From Chryseobacterium mulctrae (GTDB lineage: Bacteria > Bacteroidota > Bacteroidia > Flavobacteriales > Weeksellaceae): a DNA stretch of 64,000 nucleotides. Location: positions 1,240,001-1,304,000 of the forward strand of contig NZ_VAJL01000001.1 in assembly GCF_006175945.1 (NCBI RefSeq). The letters run 5' to 3'. Shown here in pieces: positions 49,855 to 58,956 of the stretch. The position numbers and the translations under genes were made by a program. Each line of letters opens with the position of its first letter. Position 1 is the first letter of the stretch. The notes under the pieces were generated by a model. The model did no database searches, was not told where the DNA came from, and saw only the letters and a list, made by a program, of their open reading frames with translations.

Positions 49855-49963
49855 TAGCCCCGATTGGAGCAATTGTTTGAGCTCATTTTTTTAGTTTCGG
49901 CGGCGGCTTTGCCGCCGCCGAAACTAAAAAATAGCGAGTGCGGAAAGCGGGATCAAGCTCCTA
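49855..49963 (+). ncRNA. Flavo-1-like structured RNA candidate
   Basis: The sequence begins TAGCCCCGATTGGAGC and ends ATAGCGAGTGCGGAAAGCGGG-ATCAAGCTCC. Between them is an uninterrupted 21-bp GC-rich stem (49887-49907 with 49911-49931) with a TTT loop. The flanks (AGCCCCGAT ... AGCGGGAT) recall the Flavo-1 RNA motif reported as conserved between genes of Flavobacteria. The surrounding stretch 49558-49854 shows nothing else. Assignment is from memory of the motif and needs a covariance-model search. Confidence 0.55.
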
Positions 49964-49970
49964 AAAAAAA

Positions 49971-50669
49971 TCAATTGCAAATCGTAAGAAAACTATGTCC
50001 TCTCATGTGAATTTTTATCATTGCTTCAGATTTTAACTCGCTGTAAATACTTTGATCAAAAGCCTGAACTTCATTCAATTTTGAGTCTATGAAATCTGCA
50101 ATTCGTACCACTGAAAAATAAAAATCTCGGTATAAAGACATATCCACCGTACTTCCGAAACGAGGAAGAAAAGCCTTTAAAAACGGAAGTTTTTTCTGAT
50201 GCAGATTGTAATCGGGGCAATAGCCAGTTTTTTCTTTTGCAGTGATCAATTCGTAATGGTTGATGTAATCCAGAATCGTTTCATTTTCTTTCATTGAAAT
50301 TTTATTTTTCTGAAAATATTGATGGATTCTGTCTAAAATATGTTGAGCATATTCCATCATCGTTATACTTTTTATTTCAGAAATATTGCTGATTCCGGTT
50401 TTAAAATTTTTAGCGTTTTCATGATTTATATTAAAAGAAATTCCAAAGTTTTCATGATACGGAAAGAAACAGTTATTTATTTCGATTACAGCATCTGCCT
50501 GCAATCTGTCTTTCGAAAAATTATAACATAAATACGGTTTATACATCTCTTTCAGATGAAGAAGAAAATCGGTCTCACTGGTGTTTCGATTGTTTTCAAA
50601 CCAGTTTTCAAGATTGTCATAATAATCATTTTCAAATTCTCTGAAGCTTAAATAAAACGGGATTTCCAT
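49971..50669 (-). CDS. Hypothetical cytoplasmic protein (RteC-like size, family not assigned)
   Basis: 232 residues from the ATG at 50669 (MEIPFYLSFREFENDYYDNL); the longer upstream frame is low-complexity. No signal peptide or membrane segment. It is rich in aromatic and acidic residues (NNCFFPYHENFGISFNIN, FGSTVDMSLYRDFYFSVVRI) and largely helical. A weak likeness to RteC-type regulators (a GST...D..Y....) is too slight to use. It lies downstream of the RND operon terminator, so it is a separate unit, and runs up to the structured RNA element. Unknown. Confidence 0.6.
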   Translation of the reverse strand: MEIPFYLSFREFENDYYDNLENWFENNRNTSETDFLLHLKEMYKPYLCYNFSKDRLQADAVIEINNCFFPYHENFGISFNINHENAKNFKTGISNISEIKSITMMEYAQHILDRIHQYFQKNKISMKENETILDYINHYELITAKEKTGYCPDYNLHQKKLPFLKAFLPRFGSTVDMSLYRDFYFSVVRIADFIDSKLNEVQAFDQSIYSELKSEAMIKIHMRGHSFLTICN

Positions 50670-50753
50670 AACTCTCAATATTTTATACTGCAAAGCTATA
50701 GCTGTAATGCGCCAAAACTTGACGCGTTTTATTTTGATGTAAATTATTTTCAA

Positions 50754-50790
50754 TAAAAAAGTCCGGCTCTAAAAAATTAGAACCGGACTT
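50754..50790 (-). terminator. Terminator of the RND efflux operon
   Basis: On the minus strand AAGTCCGGTTCTAA pairs with TTAGAGCCGGACTT (one mismatch) and runs into a T tract, about 40 bp past the outer-membrane factor stop codon. Confidence 0.88.
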
Positions 50791-50828
50791 CAACGAATGA
50801 AATAATGATATGAATAAAAAAACTAAAC

Positions 50829-52271
50829 CTATTTCCAGCCGCCACCTAAACTTTTGTAGATGTCGACTACAGTACTTAACTGTTTTTCTTTGGCTTCGAT
50901 CAATTCCATTTTTGCATCTAAAGCGTCTCTTTGGTTTAAAAGAACTTCCAGATAATCTGCTCTTGAGTTTTTGAAAAGCTGATTGGCAATATCAATAGAT
51001 TGGTTTAAAGCCTGTGTTTCCTGAGATTTCAACTGATAATACTGATCGATGTTTTTCACTTTAGACATTAAGTTTGAGATATCTAAATACGCATTCAAAA
51101 TGGTTTTGTCATATTCATACAAAGCCTGAATTTGTTTCGCATCTGCCGTTTGAAAATTAGCTTTAATCGCACTTTTATTAATCAGTGGACCTGCCAATTC
51201 ACCTACTAAATTGTAAGCAATAGATTCCGGAAGTTTCACTAAATATGAAGGTTTAAATGCTTCTAATCCTAAAGTTGCAGAGATTTCTAAACTTGGATAG
51301 AATTCTTTTCTTGCTGCTTCTACGTCTAATTTCGCAGCTTTTAATTCTAATTCAGCCTGCTTAATATCCGGACGGTTTGCCAATAACTGAGATGGAATTC
51401 CCGTATAAACAGTCTGCGGAATAATCGACATAAAACTTTCCTTCGTTCTCAAAATCGGTTGAGGATAACGTCCACAAAGGGCGTTGATCTGATTTTCTTT
51501 TTCCGTAATCTGCTGACGGATCGTGTACTCTGTCGCTTTAGATTTTGCCAGTTCAGCCTCAAACTTTTTCACGGCCAATTCGGTTGCTGCAGCCGCCTGT
51601 TTCTGAATTTTAGCAATTTCCAAAGCTCTTGTCTGCAGTTTGATATACTGCTGAATAATATCCAACTGATTATCCAGTGCCAACAATTCATAATAATTAT
51701 CAGCCACTTCTTCGATCAGATTTGAAAGCACAAAATTCTTTCCTTCCACCGTTGAAAGATAGTGGGCAACGGCTGCATACTTTTCTGTTCTGAGTTTCTT
51801 CCAAATGTCGATTTCCCAGTTGGCCATTAAGCCACCTTCAAAATTACCCAGCGGATCGGGAATTTCTCTTCCCGGCTCAATTTCAGTGGAGGCATCTCCG
51901 GCTCCTTCGCTGGTGTAACGGCCGACTTTACTTACTCCGGCTCCCAGTCCTGCTCTGACCGATGGACTTAATCTACCCTTTTTGGCAACGATTCCGCTTT
52001 TGGCGATCTCTATTTCCTGAAGCGTAATCATTAGCTCCTGATTGTTTTTCAGAGAGGTTTCGATTAAACTTACTAAGTTAGGATCTGTAAAAAACTGTCT
52101 CCAGGGCGTAGTTCCGCTGTTGGTATTTTCGTCCTGCTGTTCGTTTTGATTAAAATTTTCAGGAATATTATTTTTTACTTCGTCCTGAATAACGGTTGCC
52201 ATTGGCGCTTTACAACTTGCTAAAACAAGCGATAAGGCGATGGCTGCTATATATTTACTGTAAATCTTCAT
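50829..52271 (-). CDS. RND efflux outer-membrane factor (OprM/NodT family lipoprotein)
   Basis: 480 residues from the ATG at 52271, with a lipoprotein signal (MKIYSKYIAAIALSLVLASC; Cys20). The OEP repeats are clear: a first TolC-type unit at about 50-250 (PWRQFFTDPNLVSLIETSLK, NWEIDIWKKLRTEK) and a second at about 280-470 (PSQLLANRPDIKQAELELKA, SRADYLEVLLNQRDALDAKM). It forms the trimeric outer-membrane duct of the tripartite pump. Its start overlaps the end of the pump gene by 17 bp, so the two are translationally linked. A terminator follows. Confidence 0.93.
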   Translation of the reverse strand: MKIYSKYIAAIALSLVLASCKAPMATVIQDEVKNNIPENFNQNEQQDENTNSGTTPWRQFFTDPNLVSLIETSLKNNQELMITLQEIEIAKSGIVAKKGRLSPSVRAGLGAGVSKVGRYTSEGAGDASTEIEPGREIPDPLGNFEGGLMANWEIDIWKKLRTEKYAAVAHYLSTVEGKNFVLSNLIEEVADNYYELLALDNQLDIIQQYIKLQTRALEIAKIQKQAAAATELAVKKFEAELAKSKATEYTIRQQITEKENQINALCGRYPQPILRTKESFMSIIPQTVYTGIPSQLLANRPDIKQAELELKAAKLDVEAARKEFYPSLEISATLGLEAFKPSYLVKLPESIAYNLVGELAGPLINKSAIKANFQTADAKQIQALYEYDKTILNAYLDISNLMSKVKNIDQYYQLKSQETQALNQSIDIANQLFKNSRADYLEVLLNQRDALDAKMELIEAKEKQLSTVVDIYKSLGGGWK

Positions 52272-55200
52272 GTTTATCATCGTGTTGGTAAGGTTCTGTT
52301 TGTTCGGTTAACGGATTTTCTTCTTCATATTTTGCCAGTCGGGATTTATCGGCAATGGTTCCGAAAATGTAATACAGTCCGGGAATAATCATCAGTCCGA
52401 AAACGGTTCCCAAAAACATTCCTCCTGCTGCTGCGGTTCCAATCGTTCTGTTCCCCACCGCTCCCGGTCCGGTTGCCATTACCAAAGGAATTAATCCGGC
52501 AATAAATGCAAATGAAGTCATCAGAATCGGTCTGAAACGGATTGCTGCTCCTTCAATGGCTGCCTGCGCGACAGGAATTCCTTCTTCTGCTTTTTTCTGA
52601 ACGGCAAATTCGATGATCAATACAGCATTTTTACCTAAAAGTCCGATCAGCATGACCATCGCAACCTGGGCGTATATATTGTTTTCCAATCCTAATAATT
52701 TCAGGCATAAAAACGCTCCGAAAATACCGGTAGGCAATGAAAGAATCACTGGTAGAGGAAGAATAAAGCTTTCATACTGCGCCGAAAGAATTAAATAAAC
52801 AAATCCTAAACAGATCAGGAAGATGTAGACAGCTTCGTTTCCACGGCCCACTTCATCTTTTGAAATTCCTGCCCAGTCGATTCCGAAGCCTCTTGGTAAT
52901 GTTTTATCGGCAACTTCCTGAATGGCTTTAATTGCCTGTCCGGAACTGTAACCCGGAGCTGGAGTTCCGCTCACCTCAGAAGAATTGTACATATTATGTC
53001 TTGTGATTTCAGAAAGACCATATACTTTTTCCAGATGCATAAAATCGGAATACGGAACCATTTGGTCTTTATCGTTTTTCACATATAATTTCAGCAAATC
53101 ACTCGGCAATGCTCGATACTGCGGACCTGCCTGAACAATCACCTTGTAGGGTCTGTCGAAACGGATGAAACTGGTTTCGTAGTTCGACCCGATTAAGGTA
53201 GATAGGTTATCCATCGCTTTCTCGATACTCACACCTTTCTGCTCGGCCAGATCATTATCTATTTTCAGCATATACTGAGGGAAACTCGCAGAATAGAAAG
53301 TGAACGCAGAACCTAATTCCGGACGTTTTTTTAATTCCTTCACAAAATCAGTACTCACCTGCTCCATTTTTTGGTAATCGCCACTTCCTGCTTTATCTAA
53401 AAGTCTCAATTCAAATCCACCTGCAGCTCCATACCCAGGAATTGACGGAGGTTGAAAGAATTCAATGTTGGCTCCCGGGATATTCTTAGCTTTTTCTTCA
53501 AGCTTTTCAATGATTTCCGCGGCAGATTCTGAACGGTCTTCCCAACTTTTAAGGTTAATCAAACATGTTCCTGAGTTTGAACCCGTTCCTTCCGTCAGAA
53601 TTTCGTAGCCGGCCAGTGAAGAAACAGACTGTACTCCATCGATATCTTCAGATTCTTTCAACAGTTCTTTCGCAATCTGATTGGTTCTTTCTAACGTGGA
53701 ACCAGGTGGTGTCTGAATAATTGCATAGATCATCCCCTGATCTTCACCCGGAATAAATCCTGAAGGCAATGAATTGCTTAAAAAGTAAGTACACGCACAG
53801 AAAATCAATAACAAAGGAAGTGTGATGAACTTTTTAGTTACGGTTTTCTTCAGTAAGTTCTCATACTTACCTGCTCCTTTGGTAAATACGTTATTGAATT
53901 TATCTAAAAGAATCGTGATAGGACCTTTCTTCTTCGCTTTTCCGTGATTATTTTTTAAAATTAAAGCACATAAGGCTGGAGTTAAAGTCAATGCCACAAC
54001 TCCCGAAAGAATAATGGATGATGCCATTGTAATCGAAAACTGACGGTAGAAAACTCCAACCGGACCCGACATAAATGCCACCGGAATAAATACAGCTGCC
54101 ATTACCAACGTAATCGCGATAATCGCACCGCTGATTTCATGCATCGCTTCTTCAGTCGCCTTTAATGCCGAAAGTCCTTTCTCTTCCATCTTGGCGTGAA
54201 CAGCTTCTATCACCACAATTGCATCATCGACAACGACTCCGATGGCCATGACTAATGCAAAAAGCGAAATCATATTTAAAGTAATTCCAAATGCGGACAT
54301 GACTGCAAAAGTTCCTACCAAAGAAACCGGAACTGCAATCGCTGGAATTAATGTTGAACGCCAATCTCCCAAGAATAAGAATACAACGATCGCTACCAAA
54401 ATAAAGGCTTCAAATAAAGTATGAACAACTTTTTCAATTGATGCATCCAAGAATCTTGAAACGTCATAACTGATGTCGTAATGCATTCCTTTCGGAAAGT
54501 TGGTTTTCTCCAACTGAGCCATCAAAGTTTTTACATTTTTGATAACGTCACTTGCATTGGATCCGTAAGACTGTTTTACCGTAATTGCGGCAGACGGTTT
54601 TCCGTTTAATGTAGAATAAATATCGTACATCGAAGACCCAAATTCTATATCGGCAACATCTTTTAATCTTACAAATTCTCCTGCCGATTTAGCTTTAAGA
54701 ATAATATTTCCGTAATCTTTTTCATTATTAAATCGTCCCGGATATTTTAAGATATACTCGAATGACTGAGAACGTTTCCCTGAACTTTCCCCCGTTTTTC
54801 CGGGAGAAGCTTCTAAACTTTGTTGATTTAAAGCCTCCATTACTTCATCGGCTGAAATATTGTAAGCCGTTAATCTGTCTGGTTTCAGCCAAATACGCAT
54901 TGCATATTCTCTGGTTCCCAAAATGTCAGCAAAACCAACTCCACTTACCCTTCTCAATTCAGACATTACATTGATATCCGCATAGTTAAAAAGGAATTTT
55001 TGGTCAGCTTTGGGATCGTCACTGTACAAGTTAATGTACATCAACATATTCGGTTCTTCACGGGTAATTTTCACCCCTTCACGCACCACCAAAGGTGGAA
55101 GCTTATTCACTACCGAAGAAACACGGTTCTGAACATTAACCGCTGCAACATTCGGATCAGTTCCCAGATCAAACACCACCTGAATAGAAGTTTCACCATC

Positions 55201-55452
55201 ATTTCCGGCATCGGAAGTCATATATTTCATTCCCGGAAGACCATTTAGCCCTCTTTCCAAAGGAATAACTACAGATTTAATCAATAATTCGTTATTCGCA
55301 CCTGGATAAGTTGCCGTAATATTTACTTTTGGTGGCGAGATCGCAGGAAACTGAGTAATAGGAAGTTTCATTAACGATAAAACTCCCATAAAAACGATAA
55401 TCAAAGAGATTACAATCGACAGAACAGGTCTGCGTATGAATTTTTTAAACAT
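52255..55452 (-). CDS. RND multidrug efflux pump, inner-membrane subunit (AcrB/MexB, HAE1)
   Basis: 1065 residues, a full HAE1 pump: 12 membrane helices and two large periplasmic loops. Signature parts are FIRRPVLSIVISLIIVFMGV at the N-terminus (AcrB-like F..RP..a....), GVVVDDAIVVIEAVHAKMEE (helix 4 with the two proton-relay Asp), the Lys helix region AQVAMVMLIGLLGKNAVLII (about 945), and RPILMTSFAFIAGLIPL. It exports drugs, bile-like compounds or dyes in exchange for protons. It sits between the adaptor gene and the outer-membrane factor in one operon. Confidence 0.95.
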   Translation of the reverse strand: MFKKFIRRPVLSIVISLIIVFMGVLSLMKLPITQFPAISPPKVNITATYPGANNELLIKSVVIPLERGLNGLPGMKYMTSDAGNDGETSIQVVFDLGTDPNVAAVNVQNRVSSVVNKLPPLVVREGVKITREEPNMLMYINLYSDDPKADQKFLFNYADINVMSELRRVSGVGFADILGTREYAMRIWLKPDRLTAYNISADEVMEALNQQSLEASPGKTGESSGKRSQSFEYILKYPGRFNNEKDYGNIILKAKSAGEFVRLKDVADIEFGSSMYDIYSTLNGKPSAAITVKQSYGSNASDVIKNVKTLMAQLEKTNFPKGMHYDISYDVSRFLDASIEKVVHTLFEAFILVAIVVFLFLGDWRSTLIPAIAVPVSLVGTFAVMSAFGITLNMISLFALVMAIGVVVDDAIVVIEAVHAKMEEKGLSALKATEEAMHEISGAIIAITLVMAAVFIPVAFMSGPVGVFYRQFSITMASSIILSGVVALTLTPALCALILKNNHGKAKKKGPITILLDKFNNVFTKGAGKYENLLKKTVTKKFITLPLLLIFCACTYFLSNSLPSGFIPGEDQGMIYAIIQTPPGSTLERTNQIAKELLKESEDIDGVQSVSSLAGYEILTEGTGSNSGTCLINLKSWEDRSESAAEIIEKLEEKAKNIPGANIEFFQPPSIPGYGAAGGFELRLLDKAGSGDYQKMEQVSTDFVKELKKRPELGSAFTFYSASFPQYMLKIDNDLAEQKGVSIEKAMDNLSTLIGSNYETSFIRFDRPYKVIVQAGPQYRALPSDLLKLYVKNDKDQMVPYSDFMHLEKVYGLSEITRHNMYNSSEVSGTPAPGYSSGQAIKAIQEVADKTLPRGFGIDWAGISKDEVGRGNEAVYIFLICLGFVYLILSAQYESFILPLPVILSLPTGIFGAFLCLKLLGLENNIYAQVAMVMLIGLLGKNAVLIIEFAVQKKAEEGIPVAQAAIEGAAIRFRPILMTSFAFIAGLIPLVMATGPGAVGNRTIGTAAAGGMFLGTVFGLMIIPGLYYIFGTIADKSRLAKYEEENPLTEQTEPYQHDDKHEDLQ

Positions 55453-55456
55453 AAAA

Positions 55457-55526
55457 ATAATTATAAATGATAAATTATTAATGATGAATGATGGATCAAT
55501 GATCGCTTATCAATTATCATTTATTT
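55457..55526. repeat. Inter-cistronic repeat, copy B (shared with 37748-37828)
   Basis: Fills the gap between the adaptor gene and the pump gene. Bases 55459-55478 are identical to the start of copy A; the right part TTATCAATTATCATTT is inverted to the left (AAATGATAAATTAT) and can base-pair with it. The genes here are on the minus strand, so the element is in the opposite orientation relative to transcription compared with copy A. Confidence 0.8.
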
Positions 55527-56612
55527 TTACTCTGCTTTTAATTTTAAAGATTGAAGAACTTTCTTCGGATCCTGGAATTTCACTTTTACTTTTTGGTCGT
55601 CTTTTACTTTCTGAACTCCTTCCAACAAGATTTTATCACCACCTGAAAGACCAGATGCAACAACATAAATATCCGGAAGTTCATAGGCAACTTTAATATT
55701 TTTAGATTTTGCTACCCCATTTTTATCGACAACAAAAACATATTTCTGATCCTGAATTTCGTAGGTTGCTTTCTGAGGAATAATTAAAGCATTCTTCAAC
55801 GGTAAAGTCATACGGATTTTTCCTGTTTCCCCATTTCTTAATAGCTTTTCAGGATTTGGAAACTTTGCTCGGAAAGCAATATTTCCAGTTTCATTATCAA
55901 ACTGACCCTCGATGGTTTGAATTTGTCCGGTTTGATTAAATAAATCACCGTTTGCCATTACCAGATTTACATTCTGATTTCCTCGGTCTGCAACATTCTT
56001 CTGATAATTAAGATATTCAGGTTCGGAAACATTGAAATAACTGTAAATATCTGTGTTGTCTGAAAGCGTCGTCAAAAGATCACCTTCATCCACTAAACTC
56101 CCTAGTTTCAAAGGAATTCTGTCAATAACTCCAGAGAACGGAGCTTTAATATCTGTAAATGAAAGATGGATTTGAGCTAATTTCATTTCAGCATTCGCAG
56201 CATCCAATTTAGCTTTAGCCATTAATCTTTCGTTTTTTGAAACAATATCGTTGTTTGCTAATGTACTTGCATTTCTCAGCTCAATTGAAGCCTGTTCAAC
56301 TTCAGCTTTTGCTTTTAATAATTCAGCCTGATACAATTGGGGCATAATTCTGAATAATGTCTGTCCAGCCTTTACGTATTGACCTTCATCTACATAGATT
56401 TTCTCAAGGAAACCTTTTTCCTGAGCACGAATTTCAATGTTTTTTACCGATTGAATCTGCGCAACAAAATCTTTGTTAATAATCGTATCCATTTTTACAG
56501 GTGAAGTCACCGGATACACTGAATCTTCTTGTTTTTCTTCTTTTTTCTCGTTACAGCTAAACAGTAAGAGAACAGCGCTTAAGACAGCACCTGAGACAAC
56601 TCTTTTCATCAT
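55527..56612 (-). CDS. RND efflux periplasmic adaptor (MFP/AcrA family)
   Basis: 361 residues with a lipoprotein signal (MMKRVVSGAVLSAVLLLFSC; Cys20). The lipoyl/hairpin region is at about 55-160 (RAQEKGFLEKIYVDEGQYVK, then the coiled hairpin ELLKAKAEVEQASIELRN and KLAQIHLSFTDIKAPFSGVI). The beta-barrel and membrane-proximal domains follow (LRNGETGKIRMTLPLKNALI, ALIIPQKATYEIQDQKYVFV). It links the pump to the outer-membrane factor. It is the first gene of the operon; a palindromic site 96-119 bp upstream may be an operator. Confidence 0.93.
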   Translation of the reverse strand: MMKRVVSGAVLSAVLLLFSCNEKKEEKQEDSVYPVTSPVKMDTIINKDFVAQIQSVKNIEIRAQEKGFLEKIYVDEGQYVKAGQTLFRIMPQLYQAELLKAKAEVEQASIELRNASTLANNDIVSKNERLMAKAKLDAANAEMKLAQIHLSFTDIKAPFSGVIDRIPLKLGSLVDEGDLLTTLSDNTDIYSYFNVSEPEYLNYQKNVADRGNQNVNLVMANGDLFNQTGQIQTIEGQFDNETGNIAFRAKFPNPEKLLRNGETGKIRMTLPLKNALIIPQKATYEIQDQKYVFVVDKNGVAKSKNIKVAYELPDIYVVASGLSGGDKILLEGVQKVKDDQKVKVKFQDPKKVLQSLKLKAE

Positions 56613-56707
56613 AATTTTAGAGTGGTATAAATCGTTAAAAGTTTAATTTGAATAAATAATTCTGGAAATAATTACATTGTGAAATCATTCAAAGCACAAC
56701 GCAATGC

Positions 56708-56731
56708 TTTTGTTCCGGTTCTGGAACAAAA
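56708..56731. promoter_or_regulatory. Palindromic operator candidate upstream of the RND operon
   Basis: TTTTGTTCC (56708-56716) and GGAACAAAA (56723-56731) are perfect inverted arms around six bases. Neither side has the T run needed for a terminator, so a regulator-binding site is more likely. It lies 96 bp upstream of the adaptor start. No regulator gene is adjacent. Confidence 0.5.
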
Positions 56732-56753
56732 AAGAAAATGGGAAAATGAAATT

Positions 56754-57143
56754 TTAGATTCTGATAGAACGAATCAAAATAAATGTTTTTACAGAATTGA
56801 AGTGCTGTAAAAATTCGGAAATTGAGGGTTTAAACCTTTTTTTGAATAATAATCCAAATGAATAAATTAATCCAAATACACTGGCAAAAACGATAATTGC
56901 CTGTACTGTATCTGAAAATTGAAAATCATCTTCAGCCAATTCTATCGAAAAACCGTCGGTAGTATTCGTTATTTGCTGAACTGAAAATTTAGCTCCTGAT
57001 TGATTGGTCTGATCAATCTTATTGGGATAATTATGAGCAATATGACCCGAAAAGTCATTACGCAAAGTTTTGACATTAAGCTTGCTTTCCACCATAAAAA
57101 GCAGAAAAAGGCTGGTCAAAAAATATACGATATAGTTTCTCAT
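56754..57143 (-). CDS. Small membrane protein, unknown function
   Basis: 129 residues from the ATG at 57143 (MRNYIVYFLTSLFLLFMVES); the ATG 12 bp further upstream is also possible. The N-terminal hydrophobic segment is a signal or anchor (residues about 4-18), a periplasmic region of about 60 residues follows (FSVQQITNTTDGFSIELAED), then a membrane helix at about 80-98 (AIIVFASVFGLIYSFGLLF) and a basic C-terminus. It lies about 140 bp upstream of the RND adaptor on the same strand. No family recognised; membership of the efflux operon is uncertain because of the palindrome between them. Confidence 0.62.
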   Translation of the reverse strand: MRNYIVYFLTSLFLLFMVESKLNVKTLRNDFSGHIAHNYPNKIDQTNQSGAKFSVQQITNTTDGFSIELAEDDFQFSDTVQAIIVFASVFGLIYSFGLLFKKRFKPSISEFLQHFNSVKTFILIRSIRI

Positions 57144-57390
57144 TTCAAGATGCAAATGTATGCTTAGATTTTAATAGTCGATTCACTATTAACAAAATTT
57201 AACTCTTCTTGAAATCGGCTGAAAAAATGAGTGAGAGAAGCGGCTGATTATATTTAACATTAAAATAAACTCATAAACAAAGATTAAATTATTTAAATTA
57301 TTAAAAATTAACATTTTTTAATAAGAAATAATTGTAATTTTACACGACCAAAGCAATATATTAGAAAAACCTTAAAAACCAAAATTACAA

Positions 57391-57771
57391 ATGAAGAATT
57401 TTTTACTTGGATTTTTTATAATCCTCACATTATCAGCGTGTACACATTCCGCTAAAGATCCCGAAACTGCCAATGTAAAGAAGGAAACACCTACATCTCA
57501 AGATGATATTACAAAGGTAACTGTTACTGACCGCCACGGTGATGAAATGGAAATTATCACCAACAACACTAAAAATACTGTTGTGGTGAGACTAAACGGA
57601 CAAAGCTATGAGCTTAAAAAAAATATAGAAAACCCCAGTTTTTCTACAGAGGATAATAAATATCAATTTACTGAAACCAAATATGAAGTCACCTTCTTAA
57701 AAAAAGATGCTGATATGGTCTTGTTTCATGCAAAAAAAGATCAGCCAACCAAGAAAATGGCTTTACAATAA
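57391..57771 (+). CDS. Small lipoprotein, possible MliC-like fold
   Basis: 126 residues with a lipoprotein signal (MKNFLLGFFIILTLSAC; Cys17). The mature domain is a compact beta sequence (ITKVTVTDRHGDEMEIITNN, TVVVRLNGQSYELKKN, then KYEVTFLKKDADMVLFHAK), with a layout like the MliC C-type-lysozyme inhibitors (strand-G.......L, a variable loop, then a late ...F...). The characteristic Ser-Gly-Ala-Arg/Lys-Tyr loop is not clear, so this is only a suggestion. It is transcribed alone and ends at a strong terminator. Confidence 0.6.
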   Translation: MKNFLLGFFIILTLSACTHSAKDPETANVKKETPTSQDDITKVTVTDRHGDEMEIITNNTKNTVVVRLNGQSYELKKNIENPSFSTEDNKYQFTETKYEVTFLKKDADMVLFHAKKDQPTKKMALQ

Positions 57772-57776
57772 TAAGA

Positions 57777-57804
57777 AAAGACGCTTTATTAAGCGTCTTT
57801 TTTC
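57777..57804. terminator. Bidirectional terminator between the lipoprotein gene and the oxidoreductase gene
   Basis: Arms AAAGACGCTT and AAGCGTCTTT with a four-base loop; T tract on both strands. It serves the plus-strand lipoprotein and the convergent oxidoreductase gene, whose stop lies 2 bp further on. Confidence 0.88.
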
Positions 57805-57805
57805 T

Positions 57806-58837
57806 TTAAAATCTATCGATTGAAATTTCTTTAGGTAATGGAATATTATTTTCAATATAATCAAATAACGTCTTTGAGAAATAACATCCATTAAGAATTC
57901 CGCGAGCTCCCAAACCGTTAAATACATATAAATTGGAATGCTGAGCATGTCTTCCTAAAATAGGTCTTCTATCTTTTACCGTTGGTCTGAAGCCAAAATG
58001 AATTTCTTTAATTTCAAAATCATTCGGATAAAATTCTGAAAGTCCTCTTTGTAATTGCTCGACTGCAGAATTATCTATTTCGTGATGTAATTGCTCACGG
58101 TCGTATGTTCCACCATAAAAATGAAGATCATTGTCTAAAGGAAATAAAAAGTGCTTTTTCTTGACAGTAATATCTTGCTGAATAGGTTCAGAAAGTTTTA
58201 CGCGGATGTGATGCCCTTTGTTTGGATTAACAGCAATCTCTGAAAAGTATGGATTCTCTTTTACTCCCATTCCTTCGCAGAACAAAATATTTTTAAAGCT
58301 AAAATCTTTATAAGTAGAATTTGAAGTATCAATTACAGAATAATCGAATTTCTCTTTGACTAAATTTCCTTTATTTTCTAAAAAACTTAATAAACCAGCA
58401 AAAAAACCTTTAACATTTAGTCTCGTTGACTGATTGACCTTTCCGGCCTGAAAGTCATTTTTTACACCATTTAAATGATCGAAATTTTCATCTAAAAAGT
58501 TTTTTAGGTCATCATTCGCTGATTTTTTAAGCCAAAGTTTTTGTTCGTTCTCATCATGAAAAATTCTATGAATAGGAGATTCTATTAAATAATTTTCGCC
58601 TGTATAAGACTCAATTTTTTTCAAAGATTTTTTCAGAAAGTCAATTTGTTCCTGAGCTAACCAAAATGTAGTAAACTTTTTTAGGACAACCGGATTAATA
58701 ATTCCGGCAGAAATTTGTGAAGCACTTTTCTTTCCTTCTGAGAAAATTACAAATGATTTATTATTTAAAAGTAACTGATGAGCAAAAAATAAAGCCGCAT
58801 AACCATCACCAACGATGATGTAATCTACATTTTTCAT
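57806..58837 (-). CDS. FAD-dependent oxidoreductase (DAO family)
   Basis: 343 residues. The N-terminal FAD-binding Rossmann motif is IIVGDGYAALFFAHQLL (residues about 7-23; GxGxxG variant with Asp and Ala), and the C-terminal FAD contact is the NGLGARGILNGCYFSKTL block near residue 310. KGHHIRVKL and FYGGTYDRE belong to the DAO (D-amino-acid/glycine oxidase) substrate domain. The exact substrate is unknown. The gene follows gldN on the same strand but is separated by a terminator; this neighbourhood of a DAO gene behind gldKLMN is familiar from flavobacteria. Confidence 0.85.
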   Translation of the reverse strand: MKNVDYIIVGDGYAALFFAHQLLLNNKSFVIFSEGKKSASQISAGIINPVVLKKFTTFWLAQEQIDFLKKSLKKIESYTGENYLIESPIHRIFHDENEQKLWLKKSANDDLKNFLDENFDHLNGVKNDFQAGKVNQSTRLNVKGFFAGLLSFLENKGNLVKEKFDYSVIDTSNSTYKDFSFKNILFCEGMGVKENPYFSEIAVNPNKGHHIRVKLSEPIQQDITVKKKHFLFPLDNDLHFYGGTYDREQLHHEIDNSAVEQLQRGLSEFYPNDFEIKEIHFGFRPTVKDRRPILGRHAQHSNLYVFNGLGARGILNGCYFSKTLFDYIENNIPLPKEISIDRF

Positions 58838-58905
58838 ATAAAAGATTTTATTTAAAAGTCATATACAATCATTTACCACAACTATGTAAAAGGCGATTGT
58901 ATAAT

Positions 58906-58938
58906 AAAAAAACCTGAGTAAATGTACTCAGGTTTTTT
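58906..58938. terminator. Intrinsic terminator of the gldKLMN operon
   Basis: Arms AACCTGAGTA and TACTCAGGTT with a four-base loop and T/A runs on both sides, 19 bp beyond the gldN stop. Confidence 0.9.
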
Positions 58939-58956
58939 ATAAATATCAAGTGAAAT

